From positions 1,101,703-1,165,702 of the forward strand of contig CAUJGJ010000005.1 of the NCBI GenBank assembly GCA_963170055.1: 64,000 nt of DNA. The letters run 5' to 3'. The first letter of the stretch is position 1. The number at the start of each line of letters is the position of its first letter. The stretch is from Halisarca cf. caerulea (lineage: Eukaryota; Porifera; Demospongiae; Chondrillida; Halisarcidae). The notes beneath the pieces are model-generated. The model did no database searches. It saw only the letters and a program-made list of their open reading frames with translations, and was not told the DNA's origin. Shown piece after piece: positions 1-11,229 of the stretch. The position numbers were made by a program, and so were the translations under genes.

Positions 1-360
1 CAGTGCATATACCAAGAGCAAGTCCTCTACAATTATCGGGGAAGAGCTCAATAGTTATTACATATGGTTACATCATCCAGAATATCCCATAGCTGAGCAT
101 TACAATGCTCATACTTATCAAGGCAATAGGACTGTATGGAAAATAAACACCAGTTCAACTACTAGTAATCTTTTACAGAAAGGACCCATTTTCACAGGTG
201 ATTTTTCACTCAGAATCTTGAAGGAAAACACAAACTCCCTTTGCAATGTAATATTGTGGTGATCAATGAAAGTTGAAATTTCAGTAGCTGTAGTAATAGC
301 TGAAAACATTATAGGAATGATCATTTCTTCACCACAGATAAATGCACAGATTATGGGAAA
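1..360 (-). pseudogene. Sugar-porter-like transporter fragment, cut by the window edge
   Basis: Minus-strand translation gives pieces of the exon 2 protein of the transporter family found intact at 54015-55954: first the loop and helix carrying KMGPFCKRLLVVELVFIFH, then a jump directly to the ISMSIVMLSYGIFW region near 60-125. The middle of the exon, about 110 codons, is missing, so this copy cannot encode the full protein. Toward 240-360 the match decays. The same broken copy, without the internal deletion, sits at 19137-20165, and the flanking DNA to 3345 is also shared, so this copy moved as part of a segmental duplication. The C-terminal part lies outside the window. Confidence 0.8.
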
Positions 361-1068
361 TACACAATGTCATGTATATCAATAGTGAAAATATGTCTAT
401 CTCAAAGTACATAGAAGCAACAATGTATAGGAGACAGGCAACACTAAAGTAATCTTTGCATAAGCACTTAATTTATCTTTGCATGCACATTCAGCTGTTC
501 GTGGCTCACAATTCTTTCAAATTAGAGCCAGCGCATATCAACCATTCACATTGATTTGGACTTTCTATGTTACAATGAATAATACCATATAATACTGTAT
601 AAGCAGTATATATGCTACTGTTACAAATGTCCCCAAAAGCCCAACAGGAAGTCCCATTTAGCAGGTGGATTTTGCATGCAAATAATCCGTTTCCCCCAGA
701 AATGTCCCATTAAAGAGAGAATCCCCTTTATTGGGGTTCCAATTGAGTGGCATCCACTGGATATATAGTACATATCCTTTTACATGCATACTTGGTATAC
801 ATATATAGCAGGATGACAACCACATGACCATGCAACTGTACCAGGAAAAGCACAGCATCATTTATTTGTTAGCATACACCATGTGAACACCATTCTGTGG
901 TACACTGACTAGGATGGCTCTGGTTTTCCTGCCCAATTGCCACCTTTCAAATTGCATAATAATAATTATGACTGTAAACTCTAATAGATTTTAAGTGCCA
1001 TGAAGAGTGTGGTGGCACTTACATGCCCCAAGAAGCAAATGAGGAAAGCCTTGGTTACCAAAACTTAA
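361..1068. other. Non-coding, left part of a 3.3 kb segmental duplication
   Basis: No gene seen. The stretch is nearly the same as 20166-20875, differing by scattered substitutions and small indels. Both copies contain short open frames, but these are not preserved between copies. The whole block 1-3345 corresponds to 19441-22843. Confidence 0.7.
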
Positions 1069-1395
1069 TGATCATCGAAATCTAAACCACATGCCAAACA
1101 TAGCTAGGGCTATAAATGAGACTAGACGGGTAAAGGGCTAGACAGAGTTTACTTGGACTGAGTGCATACTGTACAAATTCCTACATCATGATATTATACA
1201 TATTATGTACAGGATGTAGGACTTTGCATTGTGCACTCAGTCCAACCAAACTCTGTCTAGTTCTATACCCATCTAGCCTCATGTATGTATGGCCCTGTAT
1301 GTTCATCATAGCCCTATACCCGTCTAGCCTCATGTATGTATAGCCCTGTATGTTCATCATAGCCCTTGACCCGTCTAGCCTCATGTATAAAGCCT
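1069..1395. repeat. Hairpin element followed by a roughly 50 bp tandem repeat
   Basis: An imperfect inverted repeat runs from about 1115 to 1285; the two arms share ACTAGACAGAGTTT and GGACTGAGTGCA, facing each other around a loop with ATTATACATATTATG. To the right a unit of about 50 bp containing GTATGTTCATCATAGCCC and CCCGTCTAGCCTCATGTAT is repeated two to three times up to 1395. The paralogous position near 20875-20935 has a single unit and no hairpin, so the hairpin and extra units were gained on one copy or lost from the other. Confidence 0.7.
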
Positions 1396-2339
1396 TTTTG
1401 CACAATCCTATGTCAATCCTACAGCCTTTTACTTTTTTAAATGGTTTTATGCACCATTATTATTTGTATACATACCTCCAGTAAACTGCAGTAGATGTGT
1501 ACATACTGTATATGGCATAGATGTGTAGACTTTAAAAGTATAATAATAATTATAGAAAATAATGTGTACATACTACATCACATGGATGTGCATGTATATA
1601 TATATATATGTATATATACATACCACTTGGCATAGGTGTGTATATACAATTTTGAAATGATGAATTTTTAGAACAGATATGGTAATTTTCATAAAACTTT
1701 TAATTTTTCCACAAATTTTGTCATTGAGCAAGCATTCGTGAAAAATTCAATCACAATCTTATATATTTTGAAATATACATAGTCTATTAATCTAATAAGG
1801 ACTGATCCATTCTTATAAAAGAATTACAAAGTACAATCTTGCAAATTCTTGATTTACAAAAAAATTGCACTCTGTGATAAGTAGCCCCTATGGTATGTAC
1901 TGCATTTTGAGTCCATCACATGTATTGACCCATTCAACAAAAATCTCGGTCTTTGACATTACTCCTCATTCTTTAACACGAATAGGATGCTTTGAGCCCC
2001 CATACTTTCTAGATCCAAGGTTTATACCAATTCTTTCAACAGAAAAGGAATACACTATAATCATATTGATGATCTTAATTATGTATTGAATCATAGATAG
2101 AGTAAAAGGTGGGATGTTGTATACTCACATGAATGTACACTAGTGTTAGGTATCATTGTACTATTTGCAATGATCAGTACAGTATGTGTACAGTAATAAT
2201 TTATAGTACAATTGATTATAGACACAAAAAGCCCATTTGAAAGCTTCCTATGATGTTCAGCTTATTCCATAAATTCACTTCAGTTGATCATTTGATGGAG
2301 TGTCAAGTGACTTTTGATTCTCTCCTAATCTACGTACAA
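1396..2339. other. Non-coding, duplicated at 20936-21890
   Basis: AT-rich sequence with short (TA)n runs near 1597-1620. A 74-codon open frame at 1865-2089 is present in both copies but begins and ends in unrelated sequence, has no recognisable domain and shows no codon-position bias in its differences. I treat it as chance. Confidence 0.6.
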
Positions 2340-2615
2340 TTTGAGAGGACAGGATGTGTACAAGAATTGGCTAAGATGTTGAAAAGGGGATTAGAGTTCA
2401 GAATATGGAGTTATATCGACAGATTGTGGGAGACTAAGGATTGTAAAAGTGTTTACAGCATGCATGATAAAGTCAGTTTTAGAAAGTTATGGCCTCCTTA
2501 CTTTCCACGTGGAAGACACTAAGACCTTGTGACATGCAGTTGAACAATACTATTTTATGGAAGATAGGGAGTATTCTGGGTTTTCGAAGATCGAAGAAGA
2601 TATATAGATATGATG
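2340..2615 (+). pseudogene. GNAT acetyltransferase remnant (N-terminal part)
   Basis: Translation recovers YIDRLWETKD and a later PYFPRGRHQDL, matching the N-terminal region of the intact GNAT protein at 35260-35829 (IYRLWEAKDRDSVCSM to PYFPHGRDQDL). The acetyl-CoA binding half is absent and the remaining reading frame is broken. A matching fragment, itself further deleted, is at 21893-22085. Confidence 0.75.
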
Positions 2616-3877
2616 AAAGATAATACATGTACTGTGTATACAGTGAAAATGCATAATATGTCACATGCAATTGGTTTGTGAAAATTCTGGTCTATAATCC
2701 ATTTTGCCATATTTATCAATCTACACTGTATAGCAAATTGTGGTATAATGATCTAGGCATTTTGTCATTATACATGCAGCTATAGTCGTGACTCTTTAGT
2801 ATGACCCTATTGATTTATTTTATAAACTATTTTGAATTAAGACATGCTTTATACATCTTTTCATTATGTATTGTGGCATGAAGGGTTCTGGAATTTAATT
2901 GTCATAAGCCAGAATAAAAGGAATAAACAGTATTGACTGCAACACGAATTAAAGAATATTAGATGGTACCAAGACTCATGTTATGCATTCAGATCGAACA
3001 CCTGCACAGTACCAATATGTTATAAGTTAATTATAGCTAATGAATAGTGTCATAGTATTGTATATAAATTTAGCAGGAACCACTGCAATCCCAGAATACA
3101 TGGAAATGTGCATACAAATCGTAATTGAATGGTTTAGTGACATTCTGGTGATATGATCTTTTTTGGTGGCATGATCTTTTCATTCTATAGTTAGACCTTC
3201 CTCTAGCTCATGCAGAAGTTAAATCTCCATCATTGATGGGATGTTCTATATATCATCCAAATGACCAATATTTGTATATCACCCAATGCATACTAAACCT
3301 AGCTATCTCATAATGAAAGAAGAGCTAGTTTCAACTCACAACAGAACATTGCCTAGCCCAAACCCAGGCCTGATACTTGCCAACATAGAAAGTGGAATCA
3401 ATACAGTAATTGCTGAGCACCTGCACTGACAGGCTATAGTACAAACCATACCATTATGAGAACAATTTTATATTCTATATTTTCAAAGTTGTGCAAAAGT
3501 TTTCTAACAGTACATTATCGTGTCTGCATTGTTTGTAGTGATGATAATAGTGTTGAATAAAAATGGCTAACCCAAGCCTCATTTATAGAGTGTCGAAGAT
3601 ACCATTAATACTGGCTTTCAATGTATGGAATTCATACAATTTGGAAGACTTAGAGCAGATCCTTGTCATTATAGCAAGTTTTGTCCTGCAAAAGTATCTT
3701 TCAGCGTAACACTAAGTTCCAATTCCTGGGAATTATGAACTTTGTATTTTGCCAAATATTATATGCTTGCTTGACATGTATTCGACCAATGCTGTGGGAA
3801 GACAGAATGTCTACAAAATTAACAAAGATATAGCTGGTAAAAATAGGATTAATAATCAAAAATATGGACAGTTATAA
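2616..3877. other. Non-coding spacer spanning a duplication boundary
   Basis: Nothing coding was recognised. Up to about 3345 it matches the region ending at 22843. From about 3360 on it matches the block starting near 13450, so two duplication histories meet here. The stretch near 3540-3640 recurs at 13620-13720 and 23530-23620, marking a third copy upstream of the GNAT pseudogene at 23836. Confidence 0.6.
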
Positions 3878-4285
3878 TGTTCTGTACAGATTGTGGGAGG
3901 GTAAGAATCATAACAATATTTGCATTATAATAAAGTCAGTTATGAATATCCCTACTTCCCAAATGGAAAAGACCAAGACTTAGTGACAGTTGAGAAATCC
4001 TATTTTGAAGAAGACAGGCAAGGGGATAATTCTGGGTTGAAAAGGACAAGAAGATTATGGGTTCAGGAGCATTTATAGAGACTAAAAAAGATGGCGAAAA
4101 GTGTGATCATACACATCTGTTCAATGTTCTTTTTACAGAAGTCAGAAGACAAGGACTAGGTTGGACTATGTTACAACTACTGGAGAAGAGAATCTAGAGG
4201 AGAGGATACAGATTTATAGCATTGAAACAGCTGCTTCTCTTGAGGAGACAGAATTACTGACTTGGAGAACTGCAACTTAGCTAGA
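3878..4285 (+). pseudogene. GNAT acetyltransferase pseudogene
   Basis: The nucleotide sequence follows the intact GNAT gene at 35260 from the RLWE region to the C-terminal EL/T-rich end, but frameshifts around 3945, 4015-4030 and 4090-4150, a stop near 4195 (AGAATCTAGAGG) and loss of the final third destroy the frame. It lies tail-to-tail with the transporter at 5320-7215. The copy at 14033-14526 shares the same lesions, so the gene was already dead when this block duplicated. Confidence 0.85.
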
Positions 4286-5319
4286 TTTTATGACTGTATA
4301 TAGAACCATAACTACATGAATTAAATGTCTATAATAATAATTTTAACATTTTGCTAGAATAGTTTCACACACTGTATGCATTTGTGCACCTGTTTCTCTA
4401 TAAGTATAAAATTAATGCATACTATAAATATAGTGTCTTCACGGTCAGTGATTGTATAATATGACATTGTATGCAATAATTGCAAAATGCTGCGCATGAT
4501 ACATGTGTGTACAACTAGTTATGACCATGAAATTATATTATGGCCAAACATGACGATATTGAATTAAGGAATGCTTGATGAAAGAATCACTATAATGGAT
4601 AAAGTACACATGTATAATATTATACTAATTTTGCCTACTAAATATATAATTTCACATACAAAATGTTTTCCAATTCTTATCAAATGCTCATAATAATTAT
4701 AGCATCTTCACTGTGATTGTATGTATTATATACATACATATGTATATAAATATATAATACTGCACATGTACAGTATATGCAGCTAGTCGTACTCTGCAAT
4801 AATATATAGCCATATTTATATTATTGATAAACATGTCGGATTAAGGAATGATGAAATCATGCACCTTTTTATTGTGGATGTCAAGGATTCTTGGATTGTG
4901 TGCATGCATGCTCAAGGCCAGAATAGTGCACAATATTATATACATAATAGTAGAAAACAAATGTAGTTCAAAGAGAGAGTATAATTATAATGTAACACAA
5001 TTGGGAACTTAGGTTTTGTTGTCATGTCAATCTGCAGCTTAACAATTGCTACTGTATATAACCTCACAGAATAGAGTTATGGCAGCACCATGAAGAAATG
5101 AAGAAACTATAATATGCATGCTACCTAAATTCATAAGCTAAATAATATATAATTTATACATGCAGCTTTACCTAGTGACCTGTAGAACAAGGACCACCTG
5201 TTTATAAAGGTCACCGCAGGCTGATCCATTGGTCATCTGTGCAATATAGTACTAGTGTAATAGTTAAAGACTGGGTGTTGTTTAAGCCGAATTAACATAT
5301 TTCTGTGATTACATAATTT
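4286..5319. other. Shared 3' flank between GNAT pseudogene and transporter
   Basis: AT-rich spacer lying downstream of both convergent genes. It matches 14527-15571 along its length and in part 28381-29160. No open frame or RNA gene is recognised. The recurring phrase near 5180-5215 (ACCACCTGTTTATAAAGGTCAC) is a conserved part of this flank in several copies. Confidence 0.6.
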
Positions 5320-7215
5320 TCATTTATTTGTCATTTTCCAGTGAAGGATCAAAGTTTTTATTGGTTGTAAAAACTCCACACAGTTTTGTTTTGGTGTGAA
5401 CTTGTCCCCTCGTTCTCCCATTGGTCTTCCTTTGGTCTCGGGAACAATTACTGGGAGTAAAACGGCACACACTGCAGCTAGAGATGCAAAAATGACAAAC
5501 GAAAGTGCCGCACCAATCCAATGTTCTAAGAATGGGAATACTAGGGATAGTATTATATTATTCAGTTGATAAGAACAAGTGCATATACCAAGAGCAAGTC
5601 CTCTCCAATTATCAGGAAAGAGCTCGACAGTTATGACATATGGTTGCACCATCCAGAATATCCCATAGCTGAGCATTACAATGCTCATGCTTATCAAGGC
5701 TAAAGGACTGTACTCTTCTCCAAGTTGTGAGTTGATTTTTGGTTCGAAAAAGCACTTTTCTGTAATTGTGAAATTCATAGAAATATCTTTGGCCAAGACA
5801 TCATTGGAACCATGTGGGCTGAAACTGTCCACTAGAGAGAAGTACACAGCGATCCCGATGTGACCCAGACACACTCCAGTAGCTCCTATTGCACAGGAGG
5901 TTACGTGACCAATCTTTATTGATAGTATAATTGTCAACACTGACCCAATCAAGTCACTGACACCAATTGTTAATGCCACTAGTATGCCATGTGGTACAGC
6001 CCATTGATCAGCACCAGCTACTTGTAGTACTGGTCCTACATACTGCAGTAGCACTATGCATCCCATGGACACATGAAAGAAGAAGACCAGCTCAACTACT
6101 AGCAACCTTTTAAAGAAGGGACCAATTTTCACTGATGATTTTTTACTCAGAAACTTGAAAGATAGCAAGCCGTTCTTTACTTTTGCAATACATTGTTGCC
6201 AAGAGAGGTGGAAGTTTAATACTGGTAATAGAAACAGTGTAAGCATGATCATTTCTCCACCATGGATGAATGCACAGATCCAGTATGGAAGGAAGGTACC
6301 AAGAGTGTATGCTTCTATTGTTCCCAGAGCGTAAGCTATGTACTCTAAAGTAATGAAGGCGAATCGATATTGCTGAGGTGAAATTTCACCTATGAATACC
6401 TGCAGCAGAGAAGTAGAAATGTACACAATGTAAGAGAAAATGATAAGGTAGTTCACACAAATGTTGTGTATGGGAAGTGTGTGCAAATTTTGATCTTAAT
6501 GAATTGACACCTAAACATTAAATATTACATATTATGCAGAATATGCTGGCTGTCACCAATATCTTCACAGTAGCTCCAATGCCATTTATTGTTTATGTTT
6601 AGTAAATTGGAATTGTAGTACTTTGGGGTGCTATAGTATAAAATAAAATCTATGACATGATGTGTATATGAATACATACAGTATAAATGCTAAAAAGTGT
6701 GTACACGTCTGGAAACGAACATTACGTGTTGCATTAGACCATCCACCGCTCAATCCAGTAATCAATCTCCCTGTCAACATGAGACCCCAAAACATACTAG
6801 ACGATGGTGAAAACCAGCTAACACCAATCATACTCCAGCCAACAGCAAACACAACTGCACCAAGCACCATGGATAGCACAGGACCAAGTAGAATGATGAG
6901 AAGGGAACTGGAAATACCTCCAATAGCACCTCCTATTAAGACAGAGGGTCCAATCAGGCTTTGATATAAGCAATTGTCTGTCCATGTAACCCAAGGTGTA
7001 GAATTAGCATTTCTGATCATTTCATCCAATAATGGAGATGAAAATACAAGTGCCTGGCCATAAGATGAAGACAGAACAGCTGTAACTGAAGCTGAGTAAA
7101 GTAGTTTAACAAACTTCCAACTACAACAGGTGATGAAATCTTTCTCTTTAGTCTTTGGATCACTTCTGTCTCCCTTTGGAAGTGACTCCTTTTCAATCCC
7201 TATTTTGTCCTTCAT
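5320..7215 (-). CDS. Sugar-porter-like MFS transporter, two exons, apparently intact
   Basis: Predicted multi-pass membrane transporter of about 524 residues. Exon 1 is 6721-7215 and exon 2 is 6399-5320, joined in phase 0. Exon 1 carries four likely helices and ends in GRLITGLSGGWSNATRN; exon 2 starts VFIGEISPQQYR, which together align with the sugar-porter pattern G-R-x-I-x-G ... V-Y-x-x-E-I-x-P. Near the C-terminus PETKGR, the sugar-porter end-of-helix-12 signature, is present. The start is taken at MKDKIGIEKES because all paralogues begin there; an in-frame Met exists 18 codons earlier. The acceptor is CTGCAG/GTATTC; the donor is the weak GTTCGT. The loop 2-3 R-x-G-R-R motif is missing, so the substrate cannot be assumed to be a sugar. 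Family placement is good, function unknown. Confidence 0.85.
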
Positions 7216-7437
7216 TTTATTTGATAATGATTCTATGGTTCTACCTACACCAAAAAGCTTTATGATCATAATTATATAATATCGTGCTATGGTCTACTTC
7301 CTGTGAATACTTCTTGTGACTTTTGTTGCCACAGACCAACTAATAGGTTGGAAATCCCTTCACCATGCAACTGTACCAGGACAAACATAGCACCGGCCAG
7401 CCATTTGTATCATTACACTGGTATCTTATAGGATCAT

Positions 7438-7602
7438 CTCTCTGATTTTTGGTTCACAAAAGCACTTTTCTGTAATTGTCAAATTCATAGAGCTATCAAA
7501 GATCTCTTCAGAATCATGTGAACTAAAACTATCTACTAGAGATAAGTACACAGCAATCCCGATGTGACCCAGACACACTCCAGTAGCTCCTATTCCGCAG
7601 GA
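7438..7602 (-). pseudogene. Transporter exon 2 fragment
   Basis: A 165 bp piece encoding the helix 8 to extracellular loop region (GATGVCLGHIGIAVY, then SSMNLTITEKCF) of the same transporter family sits just upstream of the intact gene. It resembles the copy at 19137-20165 more than its neighbour (SHDSEEIFDSSMN). Both ends are abrupt, which suggests a rearrangement breakpoint. Confidence 0.8.
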
Positions 7603-7659
7603 TGAGCAATAGGAGCTGCTTTATGATGACATTATGCTCAGCATTATGATGACATAATA

Positions 7660-8275
7660 GATGCTGCTCAAAATCTTTTGAAGCAACAATTTAGTGTTAG
7701 AGGACTCCAGCACACATTTTTTGGGCAGGGACATCATTTCAGTGTCACGAGAGGAGAATATGTTCAAATTCTACATACAACATCTCACTGGATAACCATT
7801 TCAACCATGGGTCTTGGTGATAAGGGAGCAGAATCTGTACTGGTTTACGACAACTTATACACCACCACGTCCAGGGTAGACAACAACCAGATCTGTTCTT
7901 CAATGTTGTCTCCCCATGAACATATAAGGTTGTCGTTCGTAAATGTTCAGCGGCAAGTAAGTGGCTCAGACTGTGGCCTATTTGCCATTGCATTTGCAAC
8001 AGCAATTTGCTTCAATGTTTGACCAGGCTGAGATGAGGAGCCATCTTCTATCTTGTCTCGAGCATGAACTGTTAACCCCTTTTCCTTCAAAGAGAAGGAG
8101 ACCACGAGGACCAATGGTGATGGAATCAGAGGTTATACCTATTTACTGCCACTGTCGCCTTCAAGAAACAGGGCGAATGATCCAGTGTGCCGCCTGTGGA
8201 GACTGGTTTCATGAAGGATACGAAATTATCCCTAAATATACTACATTTGGGCGGATCTGTAGGAAGTGTTCATGA
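7660..8275 (+). pseudogene. C48 (Ulp1-like) cysteine protease fused to a PHD finger, frameshifted
   Basis: The first frame (to 8022) contains the C-terminal catalytic region of a C48-type peptidase: SHWITIS with the catalytic His, then VYDNL with the Asp, and QRQVSGSDCGLFA with Gln and the nucleophile Cys. The frame breaks at about 8015-8020. The next frame continues MFDQAEMRSHLLSCLEH and then a PHD-type zinc finger (YCHCRLQETGRMIQCAACG, DWFHEGY). One zinc ligand, the Cys expected shortly after the FH pair, is replaced. Upstream, AAQNLLKQQF resembles the usual start of this domain, but no complete N-terminus is seen. Such protease-PHD proteins occur in many copies in marine invertebrates and are probably transposon-associated; that last point is from memory of the family. 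Confidence 0.7.
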
Positions 8276-9265
8276 CCAACTCCATTTTTAATGACTGGGT
8301 TTTCTTATATTGTAGTAATTGCATAAGGAATAAGCTAATTAAGTCACTTAACTTTTGTTGGCAATGTTCTGTACTTATTTGTCATTACATTTAATAGTAA
8401 ATACATAATTATCTTTGCTTATAATTATAATATAATTTGTTGAACAAGAAAATGTCTTGCATGTATGCTTCAAATCACTAATCATTATAGTGTATGTGTC
8501 AAAAAGAAAGGGCCTGTCCTGCAGGTTGCAATTGTACATGCATGGGGTTGTTTAATCATAATACTCTATAAGTCTAATATGCATACAGAGTACTTATTAT
8601 CATGCTTTGACTACGTATTGCAACATATGTAGGGATATACACATACGCTTATACGCAAATTGTCCATATGTGGTATTTGATACTTTTAATCACCATATCC
8701 GTCTTTTAAAAGCTTTCAAATGATGGATTTTGGGGCGCAAAAGTGCAAATCGTAACTCCCGCAATATGCAAACATTTCCCACTACCGACAGAGATTTGCA
8801 ACTTGTGATGACACATGCGATGTTTTCCTAAGAGGTAGTCATGACATGTATGAAAAATGTGACAAATTCCCTACATTCCAATACTTTGTCACCTAAAATC
8901 CCCACATTCTGAAATATGCTATAATGCCCATGTGTTGACACCCTTCCTTGCTCTTGGACAAATGTTTGAGTCATCATACTTTCTAAACTCCAAGGTTTAT
9001 CGATCCTTCTAGCTGAAAGTGAGCACTGTATTGTCTAGTCAATAGTGTTAACTTAATATGCATGGATGTATGGAAACATATATAGATAAAGTACAAGGTG
9101 GGATACATGTACACTTGTGTCACATGGATATTGTGGTATCAATAATAATAATTATTATGATCAATAGAGTATAATATTATGTACCGCGGTAATATTATTT
9201 AATAATGTATATTAGTTGCTTACGGGCACAAAACTAGAATATGACTATAATAATGCTTAGCTGTT
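8276..9265. other. Non-coding spacer
   Basis: AT-rich sequence, no recognisable gene. From about 9220 it resembles the 5' flank of the intact GNAT gene at 35165-35259. Confidence 0.5.
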
Positions 9266-9895
9266 TCCATGAGTTCACTTGGGTTGATCCTTGGGAGGAT
9301 TTTGGAAGAGAGTGACCGCGGGAATTGATCATGATCATTAAAGATGTTGAAAGGGGGATTAAAGCTCAAAGTATGGAGAGTTATATATAGAGATTGTGGG
9401 AGGCTAAGGATCATGACAGTGTTTGCAGTATGATAAAGTCTGTAATAGAAAGTACTGGATATCCCTAATTCCCACATGGAAGAGACCAAGACCTTGTGAC
9501 AGTTGAGAAATCCTATTTTGAGGAAGATAAAGGAGAATTCTGGGTTTTAGAAAAGGACAAGAAGATTATGGGTTCAGGAGCATTTATAGAGTCTGAAAAA
9601 GATGGTGAAAAGTGTGCATACATCTGTAGGATGTTCTTGTTGCCAGAAGTCAGAAGACAAGGACTAGGTAGAACTATGTTACAACTGCTGGAGAAGAGGA
9701 TCAAGAGGAGAGGATACAGGTCAATATATATTGAAACAGCTCCTTCTCTTGAGGATGCACTCAGACTGTACTACAAGAGTGGATGAAAAGAGGTAGAACT
9801 CAAAGATGCAATAGATCCACGAACTGAAATTAATGCTGATGTTCAAGCCTATCACAGAAAACGTTACTTAGAGAACTGCACCATAACATAATGAG
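9266..9895 (+). pseudogene. GNAT acetyltransferase pseudogene with three nonsense changes
   Basis: Very close to the intact gene at 35260-35829 over the whole coding length. The core (9496-9786) still reads through the acetyl-CoA motif RRQGLGRTML. Tyrosine codons of the intact gene have become stops at about 9379 (TAG), 9467 (TAA) and 9784 (TGA), and the start region is altered (GAGTGACC where the intact gene has AGAATGTCC). The 24-25 bp just before the intact gene's GGAGGATTTTGG is also missing. No full-length product is possible. Confidence 0.88.
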
Positions 9896-10504
9896 TCTAT
9901 AATACTAATTTTAACATAATTATTGCTTGAGTAGTTTATGTACATATATAATATGTATTCCTTCACTAAATTTAAATTTGTTTCTCTATTCTTAGCAAAT
10001 TAATTGTAATGCTCCCTATAATTCTTCATAGTGCTTGAAATTAATGAGGCACTTTCAAATGGAGATATGCAAGAGCTTGTTCAGCATCATGGTTACGTTC
10101 TTTATTCATCTTACTGTATATAGTTTATATGAATTATTATGCATACATTATGCACAATATAGTGCTGTAAAGTACTGCGTGATACACATAAGGACGTGCA
10201 TCTATTTGTGACTCTGCAATATGGACAAATTTGGTAATCATATATTCAAGCATGTTACAAGACAAGCACTTTATAGTGGTAGGAATTATAAACTGCAGGT
10301 ACTGTATACATTGCATGCATGGAACCTGTACAATGCAGACACCATGGGGACCACTCGCCGAAAGTGTCCTGCATGAAGGTGTCCTGTTATTCCAGGGCTA
10401 ATGTTGCCCCAATATGTCATTAAAACAGAGTATATGTATTAAAGGAAAACATACACTTGGCACCAGTGACAAATCATGCAAACAACATATAATGACAAAA
10501 AACA
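9896..10504. other. Non-coding spacer
   Basis: Contains sequence typical of the GNAT 3' flank and no gene. Near 10330-10400 a short imperfect inverted arrangement of GTGTCCTG and CAGGACAC-like words was seen but not resolved. Confidence 0.5.
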
Positions 10505-10692
10505 AAGGGTCCAATCAGGCTTTGGTATAAGCAGTTGATTGTCTGTTCATTCAACCCAAGGTGTGGAATTAGCATCTCTGATCATTTCACCCAATAATGG
10601 AGATGAAAATACAAGTGCCTGGCCATAAGATGAAGACAGAACAGCTGTAACTGAAGCTGCATGAGTAAATTAAGGAGTTTAACAAACATAAA
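10505..10692 (-). pseudogene. Transporter exon 1 fragment
   Basis: About 185 bp matching exon 1 of the transporter (translation around SFGQALVFSSPLL, IRDANSTPW, QSLIGP), with small insertions, for example in the Gln-Ser-Leu region and near 10660. The rest of exon 1 and all of exon 2 are missing here. Confidence 0.8.
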
Positions 10693-11229
10693 CTCAAATC
10701 AAATCAAATGTTTGCACATGAATATACACCTCATGCAGAGGTGTTAATCTCATTGATGTCAAGGAAAATCAGACTGAAAATAATACAAAGGAACCTGAAC
10801 AATCCAGCACCCATTGGGGGATGAAAAGCAGTGCTGGGTTAGCAGGTTGCTGGATTATAGACATCCGCTTGTGTAGTTAGTGCCTTGGTCAGTTCATTAT
10901 AGGTGAATGCTGGTTTATAGAGGCTAAATTAAAGAGACAGTAAAATGTACATAAGGGTCGTCAATCCACCATAAAACTGACATGCCTAATTGTGGTAGAT
11001 TGGAGAGTTTCCCTGTAATATTAGCATTACGTACGTTATTGCACTTCCTTAAAATAATATAAGCTTTATATATTCGAGGTCACTATACAAGAAGTAGTTC
11101 ATGAACCTGGATTCCTTGTTATTAGCAAGTTCGCATGGTCCTGCAAAATATCCTTTAGCATGACAATAATTGCGTACAAATACCTTAACATTAGTATAGC
11201 CCCTTGTATTTTAGCCATATGTTATAAAG
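10693..11229. other. Non-coding spacer
   Basis: No gene or clear repeat. Text near 10970-11040 (CATGCCTAATTGTGGTAGATTGGAGAG) resembles part of the flank at 13900-13930. Confidence 0.45.

Noticed and set aside
1865..2089. 74-codon open frame conserved at 21395-21673
   Set aside because: The two copies are part of a recent segmental duplication, so an open frame in both is expected by descent. Its ends differ between copies and there is no domain.
5320..7215. Assignment of the transporter to the SLC22 organic cation group
   Set aside because: I considered this first. The V-Y-I-G-E-I-x-P segment and the PETKGR end fit sugar porters better, and the long extracellular loop after helix 1 typical of SLC22 is absent.
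9379..9786. Reassigned stop codons or readthrough in the GNAT copy at 9266
   Set aside because: All three stop types occur at Tyr positions and intact genes in the same window use normal codons, so ordinary nonsense mutation is the simpler reading.
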